64,000 nucleotides of DNA from positions 52,563,274 to 52,627,273 of the forward strand of contig NW_020312848.1 of the NCBI RefSeq assembly GCF_003265705.1, in the 5' to 3' direction. Shown here piece by piece: positions 53,371 through 64,000 of the stretch. The position numbers and the translations under genes were made by a program. This DNA comes from Callorhinus ursinus (Eukaryota > Chordata > Mammalia > Carnivora > Otariidae). The first letter of the stretch is position 1. Every line of letters begins with the position of its first letter. A model generated the notes under the pieces. That model searched no databases. It was given only the letters and a program-made list of their open reading frames with translations, and was not told where the DNA came from.

Positions 53371-53568
53371 ATTTTTTTGTTTGTTTTGTTTTTAAGATTT
53401 TATTTATTTATTTGTCAGAGAGAGACCACAAGCAGGGGGAGTGACAGGCAGAGGGAGAAGCAGGCTCCCTGCTGAGCAAGGGGCCCTATGCGGACTTGAT
53501 ACCACAACCTTGGGACCATGACCCAAGCCGAAGGTAGACACTTAACAACTGAGCCACCCAGGTGTCCC
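53371..53568 (-). mobile_element. Can-SINE inside old L1
   Basis: Tail tttttaagattttatttatt, GA-rich middle and head actgagccacccaggtgtcc. Short duplication taaca on both sides. Confidence 0.95.
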
Positions 53569-53644
53569 TAACATTTGTTTTCAAGTATTTTTGTATACAT
53601 ATGTTTTAATTTCTCTTGAATAAATACCTAGGAATACATTTTAC

Positions 53645-53850
53645 TTTATGGACTCTGAAAAACAAACTGAGGGTTCTAGAGGGGAGGGGGGTAGGGGGAT
53701 GGGTTAGCCTGGTGATGGGTATTGAGGAGGGCACGTTCTGCATGGAGCACTGGGTGTTATGAACAAACAATGAATCATGGAACACTGCACCAAAAACTAA
53801 TGATGTAATATATGGTGATTAACATAACAATAAAAAAATTAAAAAAAAAC
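53645..53850 (+). mobile_element. Young L1, extremely 5'-truncated (3' UTR module B only)
   Basis: Begins within atggactctgaaaaacaaac and ends at the tggtgattaacataacaata terminus plus A tail. It is close to the copies at 152 and 19693. No clear target duplication was found. Confidence 0.9.
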
Positions 53851-54087
53851 CACCAAAACTTTTTTCCAAAGTGGCTGCATCATTGTATACTCCTACTGGC
53901 AATATCTGAAAGGTCCAGTTTCTCTATATCCTTGCCAATATTTGATATTGTCATCTTTTATATTTTAGCTATTTCTAAGGCTGTGAAATAGTATTTCATT
54001 GTGTTTGAAATTTGCATTTTCCTGATTACTAATAAAGCTGAATGCTTTTTCATATGCTTATTGAATTTTTCTGTTCTAAAATTTTCA

Positions 54088-54316
54088 GTGGCACCTGGTG
54101 GCTCAGTCAGTTAAGCAACCGACTCTTGATTTTGGCTCAGGTCATGATCTTAAGGCCGTGAGATGGAGACCCACGTGAGGCTCCACACTCAGCAAGGAGT
54201 CTGCTTTGGATTCTCTCTCTCCCTCTCCCTCTATCCCTGTACTCCCTACCCCTGTGCTTTCTGTCTCTTTCTATAATAAATAAATACATCTTTAAAAAAT
54301 TAAAAAATAAATAAAT
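54088..54316 (+). mobile_element. Can-SINE
   Basis: Head gtggcacctggtggctcag, long CT-rich middle, tail ataataaataaatacatctt with an additional A-rich extension. Perfect 10-bp target duplication aaaattttca at 54078-54087 and 54317-54326. Confidence 0.95.
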
Positions 54317-54326
54317 AAAATTTTCA

Positions 54327-55292
54327 TTTGGTTCTTTTATGTAGTTTCCTTTCTTTGATGAGATTTGTCTATCGTTGACTCATTTTGATCATCTTTTTCT
54401 TAAATCATGAACATCTTCATAATTATTTCTTTTAAGTCCTTGTCTGCTCATTTTAACTTCTCAGGTCAACTTGGGATCTCTTTCTATTAAGTCTTTTTTC
54501 TTTTGACTAGGGATTATACTCTTGTTTCTTGGCATGTCTAGTACTTCGTGATCGCACATTGGATATTGCAAATGATGCATTGTAAAGACTCTTGATTTCA
54601 TTATAATTCTCAGGGAAATGTTTATTTTTGTGTGACCAAGCAATTTAGTTACTGGCTGATCACCATGAACTTGTGGAGGCTTGGTTTTTATACTTTGTTA
54701 GGGAAGGTTTTGCCAATAATATTAGGGATTAGTTTTGCCCTTAGTCTTAGGATATACAATTTATTCCTAGAAAGTAGTCTTTTTATCAACAATCATGATT
54801 GTTCTGGGATTTAATTGGAAAGCTTGAGGTGTTTATATAGCATTTCACTTTGACTTGCCTCAAACTCCAAAGTCCATTTTTCGTGAGGTAGTCAACAGCT
54901 GGATTCCTTGCTCACTTTGTTTCACTTTTTTCTTTTAACCTTCTAGCTGTTGCTTTTTCCTGGTCTCCTTGTATCTGTCTGAAACATATGCAATCTGGGG
55001 TCTCCGCAAGGGTTTGAAGGTAGTTTGCATCAAGATTTTTGAGCTTGGCCTTCTATGGCGTTTTCTTTTCTGGATTTATCCCCTAAATTAAATTTGGGAG
55101 CCCCAAATTCTGCCTTCTGATACTTAAGGAAGTAAGACTATGGCTTTCTCTTTATGTTCTAATTGCTTCATATCCTCATGGGGGGAAATGTATAAATATG
55201 GATCTCATCGAGTGCCAGTTCCTTCTTCTTTCAAGTGTTGAATTCTTCCCTAGTTCCTGCTTGCATTTGATCACTATACCTTGCCTTCAAAT
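54327..55292. other. Intergenic stretch, possibly an old repeat
   Basis: The segment around ggattatactcttgtttctt and gcacattggatattgc looks like a known but unassigned old mammalian repeat. No gene recognised; 60-codon frames here are chance. Confidence 0.4.
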
Positions 55293-55332
55293 TGTGTGTG
55301 TGTGTGTATGTGTGTGTGTGTGTGTGTGTGTA
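55293..55332. repeat. (TG)n microsatellite
   Basis: About 19 TG units with one TATG interruption. It makes the CVCVCV stretch in a local open frame, which is not a gene. Confidence 0.95.
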
Positions 55333-55763
55333 TTTTCAGGGTTTGTAATAAATATCTATAAGAAATTTAGTCTGATACTAGCTACTCTGATATTACAGTA
55401 CTGTTACCATTATTATAAGGACAAATTTCCCTATCAATGCTATCTTTTTATAATCCTTCTTCATGAAATAACCAAGAATTATGGAAGGCCTGGTCATAGT
55501 AGAGGGAACAGATTATTTAAAGAAGGGAGTAGCCAAATTCTCATTTCAATATAAATTTGCCAATTTGCTTATGTTATAATGTTCCTATATTGTCTTTCCT
55601 GGAGATAAAGGATAAAATCATAATATAAGACTGCAGAGATGTTCCTGCTGATTAAGAATAAACTTGTGGTTGTCATAATTAATGAACATCTTATGCCAAT
55701 TATTTCTAACTTGATCTAAAGTAGAGAAACCAATACTTTGAGGGATTTACAATGGGTATCAAG

Positions 55764-56178
55764 TATTATGGACTGAATTTTGTCCCCACAAAATTCTTGT
55801 GTTCAATCCCTAGCTCCCAATTCCCTGTTGTTGAAGATAGGGCCTTTGAAAAGGTAATTAAGTAAATGAAATCGTAGGGGTGGGGCCTTAATCTGGTAGG
55901 ACTGGTGTCCTCCCATCCAAGTGTCCTTACAAGAAGGGGAAGAAACACCAGAGCCCTCTTGTCTCTGTCTCATTCTCTCTTGTCTCTCAATCTACACCCA
56001 CACAGAGGAAAGACCTTGTGAGGACACAGAGAGAATGTGGTTCTTTGCAAGCCAGGAATAGAGCTCTTACCAGAAACTGAATTTGCCAGCACCTTGATCA
56101 CGGAATTCTGTGAGAAAATTAATTTCTGTTGTTAAGCCATGCCATCTGTGGTGTGGCAGCTTGAGCAGTCTAATGCAT
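55764..56178 (+). mobile_element. Solo LTR of the MaLR class (ERVL-related)
   Basis: Starts tattatggactgaattttgt followed by cccc, carries cttacaagaaggggaagaaa, ccagcaccttgatcacggaa and gttgttaagccatg, in the order of MST/MLT1-type LTRs. Ancient noncoding relic without internal viral genes in the flanks. Confidence 0.85.
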
Positions 56179-56457
56179 CAAATTTGAAATCTTCTTGACT
56201 ATTCATTATTGAACCTTTGATGTTAATTACTAAGGTTTATAACTAATAGCTATTTAGAACTCTTTGACCAGAGAATACTATTTTTTTCCTTAAATTTTCT
56301 CTTCCTCTTCTTTATATTTTGAGATCATTCATATTTACAAGTAAGATAGGACCTGATTTTTAAGATTTCTTGAATGATTCAGAAATTCTCCAGAAATGTG
56401 GAAAACTTGAGAGTGAAAAGCTGTATCTCAGTCATCATATTTCAAAATGTGCTATCA

Positions 56458-56647
56458 GGGCGCCTGGATGACTCAGTGGGTTAAGCAGCTGCCTTCGGCT
56501 CAGGTCCTGATCCCAGCATCCTGGGATCGAGCCCAGTATTGGGCTCCCTGCTCAGCGGGGAGTCTCATCTCCTTCTCCCTCTGCCGCTTTCTCTGTCTTT
56601 CTCTCTCTCTCTGTCAAATAAATAAATAAAATCTTAAAAAACAAAAC
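56458..56647 (+). mobile_element. Can-SINE
   Basis: Head gggcgcctggatgactcag, CT-rich middle and AAATAAATAAATAAAATCTT tail. Target duplication aaaatgtg(c/t)... (14 bp, one difference) at 56444-56457 and 56648-56661. Confidence 0.96.
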
Positions 56648-57488
56648 AAAATGTGCCATCAAAGTTACTTTGGCTTCATATAATGTCAAATGTGCCACTC
56701 AAGTTTCTCTTCAAAGTAGGTATCACTGAACTCCAGACATTAGACCGAGTAAGGAATCTTTCACTATTGTTCCTGTGTTTACTTTGACAGCGGGGGACGT
56801 TTTTAGTTTTTCCAGTTTAGTTCCCGTGGCTATATTGCTAATGTTGCTAACTAAACAAACAAGGCAAAAAACAAAACAAAACAAAACAAAAATCCCATTC
56901 TATCACTAGAATTTATAACCCAACACTATAATTGATTTTATAGAATTCTATAATAGCATAATAGCAAGGTATGATACTGTACTTATTCAGTGCTTTATTA
57001 TATGGTGTAACATAATGCTGACTTATTGTCCGTTTTTAACACAGTTATAGCAAGACAAAAGAAAAATTTTTAAATCTAAGGGGAAAGGGGGGGACATTTG
57101 AATGTTTTAGACAACTGCAACTTCAGAGAATGGTTACCTTATTTCATCTTTAAAATCCTAAATATTTTCTAGTAAGTTGATTGGGTTCACCACAATGTCC
57201 ATTGTATCATATGTGTTGTGATTTTATAATTAAAGAGACCATGGCTTCATTTCTTCAATAGCCCTGCCACCATAGTGGAAAAAATCTCGTAACTAGGCCT
57301 TTATAGGCCTATAGGAAGTGATGTTCATTGAAAACCTGAGTTTAGGACTGCAGGGTGAAAGGGGAGATGCATTTGCTGGCTAACAAGTTCCTAGGCCACA
57401 TTATTATCTGATGATATGACCATGGAATGCCATAAATGGGTACTTAAATCTTAGATTTTAGATTATATACTTTAGCATCCCTGTTTTA

Positions 57489-57520
57489 TTTTTTTAAAGA
57501 TTTTATTTATTTATTTATCT

Positions 57521-57565
<45 letters not shown>

Positions 57566-57684
57566 CACAGAGGGAGAAGCAGACTCCCCGCCGAGCAAGG
57601 AGTCCAATGCATGACTCAATCCCAAGACCCTGGGATCATGACCTGAGCCAAAGGCAGATGCTTAACTGCCTACCCAGGTGCCCC
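57489..57684 (-). mobile_element. Can-SINE
   Basis: Long (GA)n run at 57521-57560 and a head with a small deletion (taactgcctacccaggtgcc). Target duplication of 16 bp with one difference, tagcatccct(g/a)tttta, at 57473-57488 and 57685-57700. Confidence 0.96.
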
Positions 57685-58524
57685 TAGCATCCCTATTTTA
57701 TAGATGAAGAAAGGTTCATAGAAGCTGATTACAGAGATTCCCCAAAGAAGTGATAGAACATTTTAAATCATCTTTTATTTCCCCATGTCTTAATTCAGTG
57801 GTAAAAATGCCTCTTTGATAATCATTTCTCTAAGCATATCATGTCCCATGTATGTAGAAACTCAGAAAGAGTCCTCTGTTTGCAAATGGTAAATGTTTGT
57901 TTCTGGTACTTGAATTAAAAAAAAAACTACACTATGAGAGTACAAAATGAGAGCTAAGAGTGAGAAATGGGATTTCATTGACAGTGCAGATTGGATAGCA
58001 GAAATACCTTGAGTTTTAGAGAGGGATGCTGAAAAGCTCAATACAAAACATATGGGCAAAGAAAACAAAAAAATGCCAAGCTAAATCTTTTAAAATTTAA
58101 TCAGCAACATTCAACAATATTTAGACTTTTCTAAGTTATTGTATAACTTAACTAAGTTATTTTGCACCTTGCATGGCTCTAACAGATGTTAGATTTCATA
58201 CATAATTTGGTAGATATAAAACCCTTGCTTTTGCTGGGTAACATACATCCTATTATCACCCTACTTTCTGATGCTATGGAGTCAGCTATTCATTTGGATG
58301 CAATACTCTTCAGTTTCTTTGGCAATTACCAGAAAGTATTGAGCGTACCAAACTGAAAAATTATCTTGGTTCTGAGATGGAAGAATCCACTTTACAGTCT
58401 CACTTATCTATGGACCTGTTTGTTCTTTGACAATTCGTGTAAAGTTGAAAAAAAAGATAGGGAAGGAAGTCAACAGTTTTAGCATTAGAAGCAAAATTAT
58501 TATTCAAAGAATGACCTGTGAAAG

Positions 58525-59236
58525 GATGTTTGGGTGTAGTCCCAATAGTTCATTTTTGCTTTTGTTCCCTTGCCTAAGGAGATATATCCGTAAAGATGCT
58601 GCTAAAGCTGATGTCTGAGTTTACTGCCTGTTTTCTTTTGGGAGTTTCATGGCTTCAGATCTCACATATAGGTCTATAATCCATTTTGAGTTTATTTTTG
58701 TGTATGGTGCGACAAAGTGGTCCAGTTTCATTCTTTGCATTTAGCTTACCAGTTTTCCCAACAACATTTGCTGAAGACACTCTTTTTCCCCATGCATATG
58801 CTTGTGTCCTTTGTTGAAGATTAATTAACCATATAAGTGTGGGCTTATTTCTGGTCTTTTTTATTCTGTTCCATTCATCTATATGTCTATTCTTGTGCCA
58901 CTACCATACTGTTTTGATTATTATAGCTTTGCAGTATATCTTGGAATCTGGGATTGTGTTACCTCCATGATGGTAAATGAAATAGGTCAGACAGAAAGAC
59001 AAGTATCATATGAGTTCACTTATACGTGGAATCTAAAAAATAAAATAAACAACAACACACCAGACTTTTAACCTCAGAGAAGAAACTGGTGGTTGCCAGA
59101 GGAGAGGTGGGTGCAGAGATGTGTGCAAAATAGGTGAAGGGCATTAAGAAGTACAAACTTCTAGTTATAAAATAAGTCATGGAGATGAGAAGTACCGCAT
59201 GGGAAAATTACTTCAATAATTTAAAAAAAAAGAAAG
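58525..59236. mobile_element. L1 with inverted 5' part (twin-priming product)
   Basis: 58525-58966 is minus-strand ORF2 (on the minus strand it encodes the DSKIYCKAIIIKTVWYWH segment). 58967-59236 is plus-strand L1 3' end (ggtcagacagaaagac through ggtggttgccagaggagagg) with an A-rich tail. The two parts are in the order expected when the 5' part of one L1 is inverted during insertion. Confidence 0.8.
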
Positions 59237-59569
59237 AAAGGAAAAGATGATTCAGGAATGGCTCAGTCAGAGCAAGATCTTAAGGGTTCCTAATTTTATA
59301 TGATGATCTCAGAGAGATCAAAGACAAGTAAGAAACTATAATCTGGGAATATAAAAGAGAAAGTATAAAAGAGATAAGATTTTTGTTGTTGATTTTGTTG
59401 TTAAAAATGTCAAAGAATTAATTTTTCTCTTCCTTAGGGCATTTGTCTAGATCTAAACAAAGGAGCTTGAAATTTCCATCTAGATTTTATCTTACCATAC
59501 TTTGCTACTGAAATGTTGGCTTTTCCAGACTGTTTCAGAAAAAAACCTTAATGAATCAGACAATTGAAT

Positions 59570-59740
59570 GAGGAAGTGGCGTAGTGTCCTTGGGGAGAAA
59601 TGGCCCAGAAAAGTCAGGAAGTCTGGGTTCTGGATTCAACCTTGACAATAACTTTCTGGGTAACTGAGCAACTTACTAAATTTTTCTGAAACACAGTTTA
59701 CCTCTAAAAATAAGATATTGAACCAGATGTCTCAGATCTT
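59570..59740 (+). mobile_element. MIR SINE
   Basis: Follows MIR: gtcaggaagtctgggttctg, actgagcaacttactaaatt, acagtttacctctaaaaata. Ancient. Confidence 0.75.
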
Positions 59741-60122
59741 CAGCAGATTTTGTGTTTCTAATAATTGTTAAGCTTCTGTTTCCACAGATATCATGTGATC
59801 TGAGAGCATGTGTACAATTCATGGCAAGATGTAGAGTGAACTAATTCCAGATGAAAAGAATTAAATTTGGTTGGTAATTCTTTCCTAACCAAAGAGTTAA
59901 TTCACAATGTAGAAGGTGGCATCTTTTTGAGGCTCAAAGAATATGACATTAATGTTTTGAGTTAGAGTTTTGTTAAAAGATGTAGGGAAAGAGTGTATGA
60001 GAAAGAGAAATTCTGAATATCTTTTAAATGTGTAATGCTAGAGTGATACCAAGACTGAAATCATCCATCAAGTACATGGAAGATTTAGTTTTACAGAGAC
60101 TGGGTATTCAAATTTATGTGAA

Positions 60123-60324
60123 CTAATTTTTTTTTCAGGTTTATTTATTTATTTATTTTAGAGAGAGAGTGCATGCGCAAGCTGGGGGAGGGGCAGAGGG
60201 AAAGGGAGAATCTGAAGCAGACTCCCTGCTGAGCACTCAGGGCTTGGTCCCACGACCTTGAGATCATGACCTGAGCCGGAACCAAGAGTCGGATGTTCAA
60301 CCAACTGAGCTAGCCAGGTGCCCC
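60123..60324 (-). mobile_element. Can-SINE
   Basis: Tail ttttcaggtttatttattta, GA-rich middle and diverged head aactgagctagccaggtgcc. Target duplication ttatgtgaa at 60114-60122 and 60325-60333. Confidence 0.95.
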
Positions 60325-60333
60325 TTATGTGAA

Positions 60334-61920
60334 TTATTCTTGAGATTACACTGGACTTTAAAAACATCTTTTTAAATAGATCCAAAGGGGATGAAATTCC
60401 AAGAGTTGATTAACAAATGATACAAAGGATTAGATGTCTTAAATTTTTGTACAGGAAATTATAAAGTGACACACTCAAAAAGTAAAACTGGCAAGAAAGT
60501 AATCTTGTCCAAATGTGCAACTATTATTTCAGATAATACCGGTAGGCTGATATTGCTAAATTTGGACAACTGGAATGAAAATAGAGAAACTTACATTATA
60601 AAGGACTCTATTTTGACTGAATTCAGAATATTTTGCAGTCAGCAGATTGTGTCAGAGCTTTTAGCATATGTCCATATGATATACACCTGACAAAGAGGCT
60701 TAATAGGTGGAGAATTAGGAATACAATAGTGATCTCAGATGACACAGGAAGGGTGAAGTAGACAACTCTGTAAGCTTGCTAAAGAAATATAAAGACCCAC
60801 ATCAATGCCATGATTAAATTGTATATTTCAAATTCTATATTTGTATTTCTAGGATCCAGGTATGATAATTAGGAGGGAGGATATGATGCTGAGATTGTTT
60901 CCAAGTTTTTCCTTCTCAAAGCTCCTACCCTTCTCACTCCATTATACATTTTTGAGACTTGATATAAGTAATTTGGTCATTTATAATAATTCATATTTCG
61001 GGTAGATATGTGGAGTGACCTCCAGTAAAAGTTAAGTGAGGGTTACAGGTCTTCTCCATAATTTCACCATGAGGTGATACATTAGATGAAAGCAAGACCA
61101 AAGTTGCCACACATATGAACATTACACAGCAATATTTATTGGGAAAAGTTCATGCAACTGTTCTTTAAATTGTATCATTTTTGGCACTCTGCTACAACCT
61201 TGCATACAAGCTTCAATATGGATGAATGTAATTGTATTTTAATGTCAAGTATAACTAACCTTTTAGTTACAGCCAGGTGACAAAATCTTTCATTAGGCAG
61301 CCAAATAATTTATTCATAATCCTAAACCAAGGCTTTATTCTAAAAGGTGTAGAATATTGAGTTGTCTAAGTGCTAGGCTATTCATTCAAAAGTGGGAACA
61401 TCTGTATAATATTTCTAGACAATGCGTACATCTTGAACACCACTCATTTCACCAGTGGGAAGTCACTTCTAACATCTAACAAAGCCTCTGGTGTTCATTG
61501 GAAATAAAGATACTTGAAAAGCTGGTGTAACAGCCTCTGGATTGTATGCTATGGTTAGAGCTACCCAAAGTACCCAACAACCTATGAAATGTATGTTTCT
61601 GATTAGAACACTTTGAATGATAATTACCTGCTTGTAGGGTAGAACTATCTACACTGGAGTATCCAAAGGTAAATTACAGAGAATATTGAACAATTTCTTT
61701 AAAATGTTAAAATAGCAGTTATTTGGGTTTATTTTTAATATAGATAAATGAAATAATGAAAATAAATACTGGCTTATAATTCCATTGCTCAGGTAATATG
61801 TTGACATGTCAAGTAAATAAATACTTGGATGATAGAAAAATCCATGCTGTAGGGGAAGATACAAACTGGAAGGTGAAAGTCTCACGTTCCCATTTCCCTC
61901 CAAACATCTTTATTCACAAC
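60334..61920. other. Intergenic stretch, nothing assigned
   Basis: AT-rich unique-looking DNA. No SINE, LINE end or open frame of interest. Confidence 0.5.
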
Positions 61921-61925
61921 CCCAG

Positions 61926-62012
61926 GTTTTTTTTGTTTTATTTTTTGGTTTTTTCTTTGGGGAGGGGGTTGTGTCATTTTGTTTTGTTTTGGTTTGGTTT
62001 GGGTTTTTTGGT
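61926..62012. repeat. T/G-rich low-complexity tract
   Basis: Runs of T and G of the tttgttttggtttggttt type over about 85 bases on the plus strand. Confidence 0.9.
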
Positions 62013-62279
62013 CATACTCCAGAATAGGCACCATTTTCCTGTTCTCTTTTGGAAAAAAATATTATTATTCTCTTTCCCACAAAATGATCATCTTGTTCTT
62101 ATTGATTTATAGGGTTCTTTATAAATTAAGGAAATTAATCCTTTTTTACATGTTACAAATACTTTTTCCTTATGTATTGTTTGCCTTTGCTTATAGTTAT
62201 AATTTTGGTTTTCACCATACAGAAGTTTTTCCACATTGATTTGAAACACAACTTTAACATAAAGGAAATCTCTTTACCC

Positions 62280-62990
62280 ATGTCTCTCTCATACTTTTCT
62301 TTTTTCGAGATGTAATTGATAAATAACATTGTGTAAGTTTAGGGAGTACAAGGTGTTGATTTGATACATTTATATATTGTGATATGATTACCACCTTAGC
62401 ATTAGCTAACACTTCTACCCTGTTACATAATTGTGCTCTATTTATTGTCTTCTCTTCCATTGACCTATTTCTTCACAAGTTCCAAACTGTTTAATTATGG
62501 AAGCTACACTGGGTCTTAAGAGTTAGTAGGACTAGACCGTTTCATTCTTCCCTTTTAGAATTTGCTTGACTTGTCTTTGCATGTTTAGTTTCCCAGATGA
62601 TCTTTAGCATAATTTTGTCCAGTTGAAAAAAGAAATTCTTTTGGTGTTTTGTCATTGCATTAACTTACTGAGTAATTTACAGGAGAAATGGCATCTTTAT
62701 AGCATTATCTCCTATGTAGACAAGTGTGTGTGTGCTTTATAATTTCTTTAAATCTTTTTATATATTCCCTGGTATTGTTTTAAAGCTTTAGGCATATAGG
62801 TTCTGCATATTTCCTATAAGTTTATAGTTAGATACTTTTCTTTTTATTGTTTTTATAAATGGGATCATTCCTTCCCATATAGTTTCTATCTGGTTATTAT
62901 TTGAATATTAAAATACTATGTATTTTTAATGTTAAGTGTGTAATCTGTGAGTTTATGAATTCTCTCATTATTTCTAATAGTTTTCCCTTA
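62280..62990 (-). mobile_element. Old LINE relic, probably L1
   Basis: The plus strand reads the reverse of L1 segments: taattgataaataacattgt, gtaagtttagggagtacaag, then ttgaaaaaagaaattctttt. Two different decayed parts may be present. Confidence 0.5.
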
Positions 62991-63036
62991 CCCTTAAACA
63001 CACACACAAACATATGCATCCTAATTGGAAAGTGAA

Positions 63037-63125
63037 GATATGGACATATATATTATTTATTGATTCTCCACAAAATTAGTGATATGGACATATATATTAT
63101 TTATTGATTCTCCACAAAATTTAGT
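63037..63125. repeat. Tandem duplication, 44-bp unit, two copies
   Basis: Copy 1 (63037-63080) and copy 2 (63081-63125) both read gatatggacatatatattat onward through ccacaaaa. They differ only by one inserted T near the end, so the duplication is recent. Confidence 0.97.
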
Positions 63126-63775
63126 GCCAAAATGTAAAGTATCTTGCAAAAGTTTATTTCTACCTCAAGCAGAATGGACAGACCTGATACGTATATGTTA
63201 TTTAGGCAATGACTGTATTGGACAAAAGAGAAAAAGCATTGTGGCTATTTACAGCATTGTTACTGTGGTTGAACTCTGTCTGAAAGGCTTAGGATTTATA
63301 ACTATGATTGAAACACTGAAATTTTGTGAACAGTTTGGGGAAAAGGTAATAGGTTAATCAGTTTTTCAGACTTTCTGACATATTACTTTAAGGTTAAAGT
63401 CTGATAACATAACTTAATTGGGTCATTAGCCTTCCTCTAGGTTTTTGATTGAGTCTTTTTTAAAAAATCTTTTTGTTTCTATCATGGGCAAAGGGAAAAA
63501 CATTGAGAAGAAACTTTGTGCACCCAGCTCATAACTGTAAACGGGGCAGAGACAACTCTGTCCATCTCTACCAAATAGGCCTATAATGGGAAGCAGCAAT
63601 TTTCAGGCCTGAGGTGACTGAGCCCAAAGTAGAGACTGTTGTGTCAAGGGTGGCTCCCAGAAAGCCTCAGGTAGAAGCAGGGACTAGGAAGTGACCTTGA
63701 GTCCCCAGAGAACCAGGAAGTAGACCTTTGTAAGGACCAGTCCCCATTGGAATATAGGAACATGATATTTTGTTT

Positions 63776-63995
63776 TATTTTTATTTTTTTATTTTTATTT
63801 TTTTTTAAAGATTTTATTTATTTATTTGAGAGAGAGAGAGAATGAGAGATGGAAAGCACGAAGGGAAGAGGGTCAGAGGGAGAAGCAGACTCCCTGCCGA
63901 GCAGGAAGCCCGATGTGGGACTCGATCCAGGGACTCCAGGATCATAACCTGAGCAGAAGGCAGTCGCTTAACCAACTGAGCCACCCAGGCGCCCC
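63776..63995 (-). mobile_element. Can-SINE at window edge
   Basis: Tail ttttaaagattttatttatt, GA-rich middle and head actgagccacccaggcgccc. The last five bases of the window, aggaa, probably begin the second target duplication (first copy at 63756). Confidence 0.95.
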
Positions 63996-64000
63996 AGGAA

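Larger units (their letters stand above)
52960..54080 (-). mobile_element. Old L1 3' region, split by a SINE and a young L1 end
   Basis: The plus strand reads the reverse of an L1 terminus: cctattgttgagtagtattc, ggtcatttgagttgtttctg, then after the inserts ccaaagtggctgcatcattg and gaaatttgcattttcctgat. Decayed. Confidence 0.75.

Noticed and set aside
55198..55554. A 118-codon frame including a CVCVCV run
   Set aside because: It is driven by the (TG)n microsatellite and lacks homology or splice context.
63079..63357. A 92-codon frame near the right edge
   Set aside because: It starts inside a recent tandem duplication and shows no recognisable domain, promoter or splice sites; most likely chance.

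Overview
This window looks like nuclear DNA from a carnivoran mammal. The evidence is 21 copies of the tRNA-derived Can-SINE (head like cacctgggtggctcag, CT-rich middle, AAATAAATAAAATCTT tail) on both strands, together with Carnivora-type L1 3' ends. The L1 3' UTR sequence resembles that of arctoid caniforms (bear, seal, mustelid), but the species cannot be fixed from this sequence alone.

One protein-coding gene is recognisable, on the minus strand: SAMTOR (also BMT2 or C7orf60), the S-adenosylmethionine sensor of the mTORC1 pathway. Its first three coding exons are present: exon 1 at 38830-38989, exon 2 at 22243-22384 and exon 3 at 6351-6521. They join in frame with consensus splice sites and encode residues 1-157 of a protein of about 405 residues. 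Introns 1 and 2 are about 16 kb each. Intron 3 runs off the left edge, so the exons carrying the Rossmann methyltransferase/SAM-binding domain lie outside the window. The promoter is a CpG island at about 38.2-39.4 kb, with a GGC trinucleotide tract ending four bases short of the start codon.

Layout: 1-6350 is intron 3 (old L1, one retrocopy, two abutting SINEs); 6522-22242 is intron 2 (two long decayed L1s, a three-SINE cluster, L2); 22385-38829 is intron 1 (a largely repeat-poor stretch, a 1.8 kb young L1 and an unusual 53-bp-arm inverted repeat); 39.4-64 kb is intergenic 5' flank filled with L1, L2, MIR, one MaLR LTR and SINEs. I see no second gene in the flank. Other open reading frames of 60-250 codons are transposon remnants, CpG-island frames or chance frames.

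No bacterial-type system, CRISPR array or functional RNA gene was found. The items most worth a second look are the near-perfect hairpin at 35207-35324, whose centre matches the 5S rRNA box C region; the in-frame poly-glycine-coding GGC tract directly upstream of the SAMTOR start; and a bipartite, internally duplicated L1 3' UTR recurring in three copies. All family names rest on recognition by eye, without any search.
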